Source of the DNA: CAYYMH01 sp964472785
GTDB taxonomy: Bacteria; Zhuqueibacterota; Zhuqueibacteria; Thermofontimicrobiales; Thermofontimicrobiaceae
DNA length: 64,000 nucleotides
Direction: 5' to 3'
Assembly: GCA_964472785.1 (NCBI GenBank)
Contig: CAYYMH010000001.1
Coordinates: forward strand, 62,001-126,000
Shown one piece after another: positions 1 to 6,641 of this stretch. How positions within the stretch are numbered: position 1 is the stretch's first letter; every line of letters starts with the position of its first letter. The notes below the pieces were generated by a model. That model did no database searches. It worked only from the letters and a program-made list of their open reading frames with translations, and had not been told where the DNA came from. Position numbers and translations under genes: made by a program.

Positions 1-565
1 ATTCAATAATGATTAAACATATTTTTGTAATCCCCTTAAAAATTCTCATTCACCCTAATCCGGATAAACCGGAAACGCAAAATAACACCTTTTGATTAGC
101 TATGCGTTTTCGCCATTAGGCAACTTTGGTAATTGTTTATCTAAATTTGAAATTCATTTGATATTCAAAATTTGTGTATTTTAATTTTTCTACCAAAAAC
201 ATACTGAATTTGACCTTCCAGTAATAAATCATTATGAGTCAAATTCATTTTGTACTTGACAATAAACATATTTTTTCTTATCATATATTCAAGAAGATTC
301 GGGATCAATAAAACTTTAACGAGGGTCAATGATTATGAAAAAACTGCTCGTTTTTCTTGATTCGACGTGACATATTTAAAATCATTCTTTTAATTTTTAG
401 AATTCACTGCGAACATGTCCCAACAGACCTCATCGGATAATGAGTAACACCTGCCAGAACTGACCCTTTCGAATTGGTTTTATCGGAGCCGTGATTTCTA
501 ATTTAAAATAAAATCATTTCCAAAATCGAATAATCTCCCAAACCACAAACTTCGGAGACTGAAAC
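1..565. other. A/T-rich stretch before the redox operon
   Basis: No gene could be supported in this 565-base stretch. It holds the promoter at 256-284 and then a leader of about 270 bases before the first gene. In the leader a very short ORF (335-370, reading MKKLLVFLDST then TGA) has a GAGGG 9 bases upstream. It may be a leader peptide or the decayed start of an exported protein. No tRNA or terminator hairpin was recognised. Confidence 0.5.
256..284 (+). promoter_or_regulatory. sigma70-type promoter of the redox operon
   Basis: TTGACA at 256-261 is a perfect -35 box. TATCAT at 279-284 matches five of six bases of the -10 consensus, and the spacing is the optimal 17 bases. Transcription would start near 291, leaving a long leader before the first gene at 566. 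This is sequence matching only; the sigma factor preference of this lineage is not known from the window. Confidence 0.55.
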
Positions 566-1120
566 ATGACCGAGAACAGTAAGCATTGGGAAATGACCAA
601 CATCAGGTTCGGATTTATTGTCTATGAAAAATGCTATCAAACAGGAGAATTGAGGACTTATTTTTCAGTTGAAGACAACCCAATTTTAGGTGATCGTTAT
701 CGTGAAGGAAAAAAACACTGGACGCGAGTAGAGAATGCCCAATCGTTTCAATTTGATCTGTTAAACAGGGAGACTGGTAACACGATCAAATTTGATGATC
801 TCATGGGTTTACTTTACTGCACCGAATGCAGAGAAGAATGTGAATTATTCAAATTACAAAAAAAACATGAAGCCGAAAAAACAATGGTGATCGTTGCTTT
901 CGGATTTTTCCCTCAAGCGATAAAAAATCCCGTCCCACAGGAAAAATTAGATGTGCTGACTGATTATTTCAACCAACGACGGGATACGACTCGGTCGAAA
1001 ATTAAAGTCTTACCTTTCAACTTGATTGACGATCTCTCCCGCTGCCGTGGAGAATTTTTACACGATGTGGACATGCTCTCAAAAGAGCCGCCACCAAAAG
1101 AAAGAAGGCGCTTATTCTAA
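566..1120 (+). CDS. hypothetical protein, first gene of the redox operon
   Basis: I do not recognise this 184-residue protein. It has no signal peptide or membrane segment. Near residues 88-96 lies a small cysteine cluster (CTECREEC) that could hold metal or an Fe-S cluster, and the C-terminus is basic (KERRR). The start is supported by GGAG 8 bases upstream of ATG. It is followed after 41 bases by the DRTGG gene and runs in the same direction as the whole flavoprotein operon. A role in sensing or assembly for that complex is plausible from position alone. Confidence 0.6.
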   Translation: MTENSKHWEMTNIRFGFIVYEKCYQTGELRTYFSVEDNPILGDRYREGKKHWTRVENAQSFQFDLLNRETGNTIKFDDLMGLLYCTECREECELFKLQKKHEAEKTMVIVAFGFFPQAIKNPVPQEKLDVLTDYFNQRRDTTRSKIKVLPFNLIDDLSRCRGEFLHDVDMLSKEPPPKERRRLF

Positions 1121-1161
1121 ACAAAAAATTATATGACACACGTAAACCAGGGAGTGAATGA

Positions 1162-1500
1162 ATGACTACAAAAGAATTGTGCGATCAGATGAATTTCAAA
1201 CAGTTGAGCAAATTTTCTCATAAAGATATCAGTGGCGTCTATGTATCGGATATGATAAGTGATGTTATGGCTGGAGCGAAATCCGGGGACCTATGGCTGA
1301 CCATTCAAACTCACAAGAGCATTGTACCGGCGGCTAATCTGGTTGACGTTTCTGCAGTTGTTATCACAGGCGGAAAACAAGTGCCGCAAGATACCATTGA
1401 TCTGGCAAGCAAACATGATATCGCGATTCTTAAGACTGATCTGCCGACTTTTGAAGTAGTAGGCAAACTTTATTCGCTTGGAATAAAGGGCTCTGAATAA
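1162..1500 (+). CDS. DRTGG domain protein
   Basis: This 112-residue protein is a stand-alone DRTGG-type regulatory domain. The pattern SDMISDVMAG...LWLTIQTH...ITGGKQVP...ILKTD is typical of the small proteins found beside [FeFe]-hydrogenase and NADH-oxidoreductase genes in anaerobes. DRTGG domains are also present in phosphotransacetylase-like and CBS proteins, where they are thought to be regulatory. Its ligand is unknown. The next gene carries a second copy fused to an ATPase domain, so the two may form a hetero-oligomer. The ribosome site GGGAG precedes the ATG. Confidence 0.75.
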   Translation: MTTKELCDQMNFKQLSKFSHKDISGVYVSDMISDVMAGAKSGDLWLTIQTHKSIVPAANLVDVSAVVITGGKQVPQDTIDLASKHDIAILKTDLPTFEVVGKLYSLGIKGSE

Positions 1501-1576
1501 TTGTATCCATGCAGCATTTCTATTGAAAAAACAATAAAAAATCAAAAAAAACTAAATTAGTAATCCATGGCCGGTC

Positions 1577-2374
1577 ATGGAAATCAAAACGATTAAAGAT
1601 GCTTTAAATGCTACCGTGCTTGTGGGTGAAAACGGATTGGAATCGACCTTCGAACATGTTTATGCCTCTGATTTAATGAGCGATGTGCTTGCGTTTGGTA
1701 AACCCAATTCGATCCTACTCACAGGCTTGGCAACTCAACAGGCTGTCATTTCAGCGCACATGGCTGAATTTAAGGGTGTTGTCTTTGTTCGCGGTAAGAA
1801 TCCCAACGACGGATCAATACAGTTTGCTGAAAGTAACGATCTGATCCTGCTTACAACAAAAGCCGACATGTACGATGCCTGTGTCAAAGTCGACGCCTTT
1901 AAAACCGGAAAATTATCAAAAGCAGTTACTGAGTTAACTGAAACAAAAACTGACGAAGTGATTTTAAGCCAGGATTTTAAGATTATGGCAGATGACTTTG
2001 CAAATGCTGGCGCTGTTTCAACGGAAATTAAATCGATATTAAAAAAAATAGGCTTTGATCCCAAAATCATCCGGAGGGTTGCTATTTCCACTTATGAAGC
2101 AGAAATGAATGTTGTGATGCATGCGGAACAAGGTAAAGTCAATTTATCCATTACCCCCGAATATATTCAAGTACTTATCGATGATGTGGGAAAGGGTATT
2201 CCAGATATTGAAATGGCTTTGAAGGAAGGATACACCACCGCAACCGATGAAATGAGAGCCATGGGATTTGGCTCAGGCATGGGATTGCCTAATATCAATA
2301 AAAATACTGATGAAATGAATCTGGAAAGTGAGATCGGAAAAGGAACGAGGCTGGAACTAAAATTTAAAATTTAA
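1577..2374 (+). CDS. DRTGG domain fused to anti-sigma-type HATPase
   Basis: The 265-residue protein has two parts. Residues about 1-115 are a DRTGG domain paralogous to the preceding gene (SDLMSDVLAFG...ILLTGLATQQ). Residues about 130-265 are a GHKL ATPase domain of the anti-sigma-factor serine kinase type, with an N box (EAEMNVVMHAE), a G1-like box (IDDVGKGIPD) and a glycine-rich lid and G2 region (GFGSGMGLPNI). No histidine-phosphoacceptor domain is present, so it is not a classical sensor kinase. Proteins like this sit next to HydS-type hydrogenases in many anaerobes and probably relay redox or H2 status. The target is not in this window. The ribosome site before the ATG is weak. Confidence 0.75.
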   Translation: MEIKTIKDALNATVLVGENGLESTFEHVYASDLMSDVLAFGKPNSILLTGLATQQAVISAHMAEFKGVVFVRGKNPNDGSIQFAESNDLILLTTKADMYDACVKVDAFKTGKLSKAVTELTETKTDEVILSQDFKIMADDFANAGAVSTEIKSILKKIGFDPKIIRRVAISTYEAEMNVVMHAEQGKVNLSITPEYIQVLIDDVGKGIPDIEMALKEGYTTATDEMRAMGFGSGMGLPNINKNTDEMNLESEIGKGTRLELKFKI

Positions 2375-2405
2375 AAAATAATAGTTATAAAATAAGGTCG
2401 AGTCT

Positions 2406-3683
2406 ATGCCACATTATTATCATGCGCATCAGGTCATGCCTGAAAAGTGCGAAGGTCATATGAAATGTGTGCGCTCTTGTCCCACTCAAGCAATTCGAAT
2501 CAGAAACGGAAAAGCACAAATAAATGAAGAACTCTGTGTTGACTGCGGTACCTGCATTTCTGTTTGTCCTTCAAATGCAATTATACCAGTCACCGATCCG
2601 ATCGAAGAATTCGATCAGTTTAAATATAAGGTCATTGTTCCGACACCGGTTTTGTATTCTCAATTTGACGCTTCAATTCACCCCTACATTATTCATCTCG
2701 CATTAAAAAATCTCGGTTTTGATGAAGTAGTTGATGTAAATTATTCAACATCGCTTTTGGCCAAAGTTTTGGTCAAATACCTGGAAAACTACACCGGTCA
2801 GTTACCCTTAATTTCATCACATTGTCCGTCTTTAATCCGTTTAATTCAGGTTAAATATCCGGATTTAGTGGACCAGATTATTCCGTTGGACGTGCCCAGA
2901 GAAGTGACTGCCCGAGAAATACGAAAAAATCTGCCGACAAAGATTGGCATTCCACCCAATCAAATTGGCATCATTTATATTGCAAACTGTCCGGCTAAAA
3001 TTGTATCGACAAAACAACCGGCTGAAAAATCCAAATCATGGTTCGACGGTGTTCTTTCTGTGAAGGATGTTTACGCCTGGCTCTATCCACATGTCATTTC
3101 TATTAAGGAAAGCTTCCACGAAGATAAAGTAGAAAAAGATTTTACGTTCACTACTGGCTGGTCGCGATTGGGGAGCATCATCAAATCTGCTAAAATGGAG
3201 AATTGGATGGCCGTATCCGGATTAGACCATGTGATGAGAGTATTGGATGATATTGAAAATTCCAGACTGCGAAATGTGGATTTTTTAGAAGTAATGACGT
3301 GCATGTTAGGTTGTATCGGTGGTCCCTTCAATGTGGAAAATGCTTATGTAGCGCGCGCCAACACCGTTAAACAAGCAATGAAATACGAAACACCTATTGA
3401 GATCGATGAAAAATTGATTAAGAAAAAGCTCGAGGAAGGTTACTATTATTTCGAGAATCCGATTTTACCAAGACCAACCAAATATTTTGACACTGATTTA
3501 ATGACGTCAGTAAAACGGATTAAAGAGCGGGATCGCATTTATCAGAAACTGCCGCAGATTGACTGCGGCTGTTGTGGTGCACCGACCTGTCTGGCATTTG
3601 CCGAAGACGTTGTCCGGGGTGAAGCCGAATTGACCGATTGTATATCTTTCTCGCACAAAATTATGAATAAAAATAACGATTAA
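2406..3683 (+). CDS. HydS-like (group D type) [FeFe]-hydrogenase homologue, probable sensor
   Basis: The N-terminal 60 residues carry two [4Fe-4S] motifs (CEGHMKCVRSC, CVDCGTCISVC). The hydrogenase core retains the H-cluster cysteines Cys140, Cys195, Cys299 and Cys303 within loops SSHCP, ANCPAK and MTCMLGCIGG. The first cysteine of the canonical TSCCP loop, the proton-transfer residue of catalytic enzymes, is His139 here. The C-terminus has a further Fe-S domain (CGCCGAPTC...C), as in HsfB/HydS-type proteins. At 425 residues it lacks PAS or kinase domains. Known relatives with this residue changed have very low turnover and are considered sensors. Its position after the DRTGG-ATPase genes supports signalling over bulk catalysis. 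The function itself is inferred. Confidence 0.8.
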   Translation: MPHYYHAHQVMPEKCEGHMKCVRSCPTQAIRIRNGKAQINEELCVDCGTCISVCPSNAIIPVTDPIEEFDQFKYKVIVPTPVLYSQFDASIHPYIIHLALKNLGFDEVVDVNYSTSLLAKVLVKYLENYTGQLPLISSHCPSLIRLIQVKYPDLVDQIIPLDVPREVTAREIRKNLPTKIGIPPNQIGIIYIANCPAKIVSTKQPAEKSKSWFDGVLSVKDVYAWLYPHVISIKESFHEDKVEKDFTFTTGWSRLGSIIKSAKMENWMAVSGLDHVMRVLDDIENSRLRNVDFLEVMTCMLGCIGGPFNVENAYVARANTVKQAMKYETPIEIDEKLIKKKLEEGYYYFENPILPRPTKYFDTDLMTSVKRIKERDRIYQKLPQIDCGCCGAPTCLAFAEDVVRGEAELTDCISFSHKIMNKNND

Positions 3684-3708
3684 AGATTAAGCGAACAGGA
3701 GATTGATC

Positions 3709-4188
3709 GTGGAGAACAATCAATATCAAGAAATCTTTCAGAAATTCAGAGGAAACCAAGGTGATTTAATTTCCATCCTGCATCAAGTGCAAAGTAATTT
3801 TGGCTATGTTTCACAAGATGCAGTTCAAAATATTTCGAGCTTTTTGAAAATTTCCGAAAATCAAATCTACGGCGTGGCTTCTTTTTATTCACAGTTTAGA
3901 TTTGTCGAGCAAGGGAAATGTATCATCAAAATATGTATGGGTACTGCCTGCCACGTCCGGGGATCAAAAAATATCCTCGAAGAATTCAAACGCTGGCTGA
4001 ACATTGAAGAAGGCGAAACAACCGAAGACAAAATGTTTACTTTGGAAACGGTAAATTGCGTAGGTGCATGTGCGCTGGGTCCAATTGCTATTTTTGACAA
4101 CGATTATCACGGTCAATTGAAGATAAAAACTGTCGAAGAATTAATTCAAAAATATCAGACAGAAATCGAAAGCGAGGAAAGTGAATGA
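3709..4188 (+). CDS. NuoE-like [2Fe-2S] subunit
   Basis: This is a thioredoxin-fold [2Fe-2S] subunit of NADH-dependent oxidoreductases (NuoE/HydC/HndA). The four ligands are seen as CMGTAC (C-x4-C) and CVGAC (C-x3-C) in the C-terminal half, and the N-terminal helical part (QGDLISILHQVQSNFGYVS) is typical. About 160 residues is the normal length. I place the start at GTG 3709 because AGGAG at 3697-3701 sits 7 bases upstream. The in-frame TTG at 3703 would leave only 1 base. Its last codon overlaps the NuoF-like gene by 4 bases (ATGA), indicating translational coupling and a shared complex. Confidence 0.9.
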   Translation: MENNQYQEIFQKFRGNQGDLISILHQVQSNFGYVSQDAVQNISSFLKISENQIYGVASFYSQFRFVEQGKCIIKICMGTACHVRGSKNILEEFKRWLNIEEGETTEDKMFTLETVNCVGACALGPIAIFDNDYHGQLKIKTVEELIQKYQTEIESEESE

Positions 4189-6071
4189 AAGATAAAATCG
4201 ATAATAAGGTTTTAGACACAATAAAACAGAAGACCGCTAAAATTAAAGATAAAAGCAAAATCTGTATTTCCGTCTGCGGTGGAACCGGCTGTCAAGCGCA
4301 GGGAGCTAAATTGTTAGTCAGTGTTTTCAGAGAAGAAATTCGAAAACAGGGGCTGGATAAATCGGTTGATTTATTAACCACCGGCTGTCATGGGTTTTGC
4401 GAACAAGGTCCCATTGTTGTTATTCACCCGGAAGGGATTTTTTATGGCAGGGTGAAAGTGAAAGACGTGCCAGAGATCGTATCAGAAACAGTGGTCAATA
4501 ACAAAATTATTCAAAGACTGCTTTATCGCGATCCGAAAACAAGGGAAAGAATTGTGCGCGAACAGGACATCCCATTTTATAAAAAACAAAAACGGGTTGT
4601 CTTTGGCATGAACGGCATATTGGACGCAACCAGTATTGAAGATTATATTTATCATGGCGGTTACGAGGCGCTGGCAAAAGCGCTCCGGGATTTTACGCCG
4701 GATGGGATCATTGATGAGATAAAGAATTCCGGTCTGCGCGGTCGCGGCGGCGCGGGTTTCCCCACCGGTAAAAAATGGGAATTGTGCCGTAATACAGCCA
4801 GTGACCAAAAATATGTCATCTGCAATGCCGATGAAGGTGATCCCGGTGCGTTCATGGACCGCAGTGTTTTAGAAGGAAATCCGCACAGCGTAATTGAAGG
4901 GATGATTATCGGCGGCTATGCCATCGGCGCGACAGAGGGATATATTTATGTCCGCTTTGAATATCCATTGGCAGTCAAGAATGTTAAACTTGCCATCGAA
5001 AAAGCGCGAGAACTCGGACTGCTGGGCAAATCAATTTTAGGCTCTGATTTTGATTTTGACATTCATGTTTTTCAGGGCGCCGGTGCCTTTGTCTCAGGCG
5101 AGGAAACATCGCTGATGGCTTCTATTGAAGGCAGGCGCGCTTTTCCCAGTCCCAGACCTCCCTATCCGGCAGAGTCCGGAATTTACGGCAAGCCGACCAA
5201 TATCAACAATGTGGAGACGTGGGCAAATGTCCCGCATATCATTGCCAAGGGTGCGGACTGGTACGCCAACATCGGCACCGAAGATAGCACAGGGACTAAA
5301 ATATTTTCACTGGTGGGTAAGATCAACAACACCGGACTGGTGGAAGTTCCGATGGGCATTACGCTCAGAGAAATCGTTGATGATATTGGCGGCGGTGTAA
5401 AAAACAAAAAGCGGTTTAAGGCAATCCAAACAGGTGGTCCCTCGGGAGGCTGTATTCCCGAAAATATGCTGGATTTGCCAATAGATTACAAAACACTTGC
5501 CAAAGCCGGCTCCATCATGGGATCCGGCGGTTTGATCGTGATGGATGAAGATACGTGCATGGTCGATGTGGCGCTGTATTTTCTGAATTTCACTCAGGAG
5601 GAATCCTGCGGAAAATGTGTCCCCTGTCGAATTGGTACGGCGCAAATGGTCGATATTCTCACTCGAATCACCGCTGGCGAGGGCGAAGAAGCTGACATCG
5701 AGCGATTGGAAAATCTCGCCATGACCATGAAAAATCATTCACTTTGCGGTCTGGGACAAACAGCGCCCAACCCGGTTTTAACGACACTACGCTATTTTAA
5801 ATCTGAGTATCTGTCGCACATCAAAGATAAAGCCTGTCCGGCTAAAGTATGCAAAAACTTAGTTGAATTCCGTGTCATTCCGGAAAAATGTACCGGTTGC
5901 CAAAGATGTGTTGCCGCCTGTCCCACCGGCGCAATTAGCGGACCGCGGGCACAGCCTCATTTTCTCGATCCTAAAAAGTGCATCAAGTGTCGTGCTTGTT
6001 ACGAAATTTGTAAGTTCGATGCCATCGCCGGAGACGCAATCATTATCAGTTCAAAAGGCGAAAGTGCTTAA
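4185..6071 (+). CDS. NuoF/HydB-like NADH- and FMN-binding subunit
   Basis: This 628-residue subunit takes electrons from or to NAD(H) through FMN. In order it has an N-terminal [2Fe-2S] thioredoxin-like domain (CGGTGCQAQG...TGCHGFC), the FMN/NADH core with the glycine-rich GLRGRGGAGFPTGKKW segment, an SLBB domain, the [4Fe-4S] motif ESCGKCVPCR...C, and a C-terminal two-cluster ferredoxin domain (CTGCQRCVAAC, CIKCRACYEIC). The two extra terminal Fe-S domains distinguish bifurcating-hydrogenase-type subunits (HydB, HndC, BfuB) from respiratory complex I NuoF. It is translationally coupled to the NuoE-like gene. Whether the complex bifurcates electrons cannot be read from sequence alone. Confidence 0.92.
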   Translation: MKDKIDNKVLDTIKQKTAKIKDKSKICISVCGGTGCQAQGAKLLVSVFREEIRKQGLDKSVDLLTTGCHGFCEQGPIVVIHPEGIFYGRVKVKDVPEIVSETVVNNKIIQRLLYRDPKTRERIVREQDIPFYKKQKRVVFGMNGILDATSIEDYIYHGGYEALAKALRDFTPDGIIDEIKNSGLRGRGGAGFPTGKKWELCRNTASDQKYVICNADEGDPGAFMDRSVLEGNPHSVIEGMIIGGYAIGATEGYIYVRFEYPLAVKNVKLAIEKARELGLLGKSILGSDFDFDIHVFQGAGAFVSGEETSLMASIEGRRAFPSPRPPYPAESGIYGKPTNINNVETWANVPHIIAKGADWYANIGTEDSTGTKIFSLVGKINNTGLVEVPMGITLREIVDDIGGGVKNKKRFKAIQTGGPSGGCIPENMLDLPIDYKTLAKAGSIMGSGGLIVMDEDTCMVDVALYFLNFTQEESCGKCVPCRIGTAQMVDILTRITAGEGEEADIERLENLAMTMKNHSLCGLGQTAPNPVLTTLRYFKSEYLSHIKDKACPAKVCKNLVEFRVIPEKCTGCQRCVAACPTGAISGPRAQPHFLDPKKCIKCRACYEICKFDAIAGDAIIISSKGESA

Positions 6072-6089
6072 TTAAAGAAGGAGTTTACA

Positions 6090-6587
6090 ATGAAAAATCC
6101 CAAAATACCATTTTATAGATTATTCTTATTAATTCTCATCGTTTGCCCGGGTTCGCTATTTTCCCAAACCATTGAGCAAAAGAATATCGGATTGCTTAAG
6201 CAATTAATTGAGGTTGGTTACAATCAACGAAATTTTGAAATCGTTGATCAGATTGTGGACTCAAACTACGTTGAAAATACCAACGGCATTACGGCAAAAT
6301 CACCTGAAGTTGTCAAACAAACAATAACTTATCTTGCTGAAGAGTCCCCGAATTTTAAACTGGTGATCGACGATGTCATTGCACAGGGAGATAAGGTTGC
6401 GTTACGCTGGATATATAGCGGACATAACAAGAAGCATGATAAGCAGGTCATTATTCACGGTATGTTTTTTTGCACGATTAAAGACGGAAAACTTGTGGAG
6501 AGCTGGCAAATTTTTGATAATTTGACCCGTTTCAAACAATTGGGATTTAACCTCACACCACCGATACCAAATGAAGATAATGAATAA
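6090..6587 (+). CDS. exported SnoaL/NTF2-fold protein
   Basis: The 165-residue protein starts with a Sec signal peptide (hydrophobic core FLLILIVCPGSLF, cleavage near FSQ). A SnoaL-like ester-cyclase/NTF2 fold follows, with the features LIEVGYNQRNFEIVDQIVD and GKLVESWQIFDN. Relatives range from polyketide cyclases to uncharacterised periplasmic proteins, and no substrate can be assigned. It lies between the NuoF-like and NuoG-like genes with a strong AAGGAG ribosome site. An exported protein inside a run of cytoplasmic flavoprotein genes is odd and suggests a later insertion. Confidence 0.75.
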   Translation: MKNPKIPFYRLFLLILIVCPGSLFSQTIEQKNIGLLKQLIEVGYNQRNFEIVDQIVDSNYVENTNGITAKSPEVVKQTITYLAEESPNFKLVIDDVIAQGDKVALRWIYSGHNKKHDKQVIIHGMFFCTIKDGKLVESWQIFDNLTRFKQLGFNLTPPIPNEDNE

Positions 6588-6641
6588 AAACTTACAGCAA
6601 CTCATAATTGTTGACACAAGAAAATTCAAAGCGGAGTTTTC

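Noticed and set aside
2406..3683. A catalytic [FeFe]-hydrogenase
   Set aside because: The TSCCP loop is SSHCP and the neighbours are signalling genes; a sensor role is more likely, though activity is not excluded.
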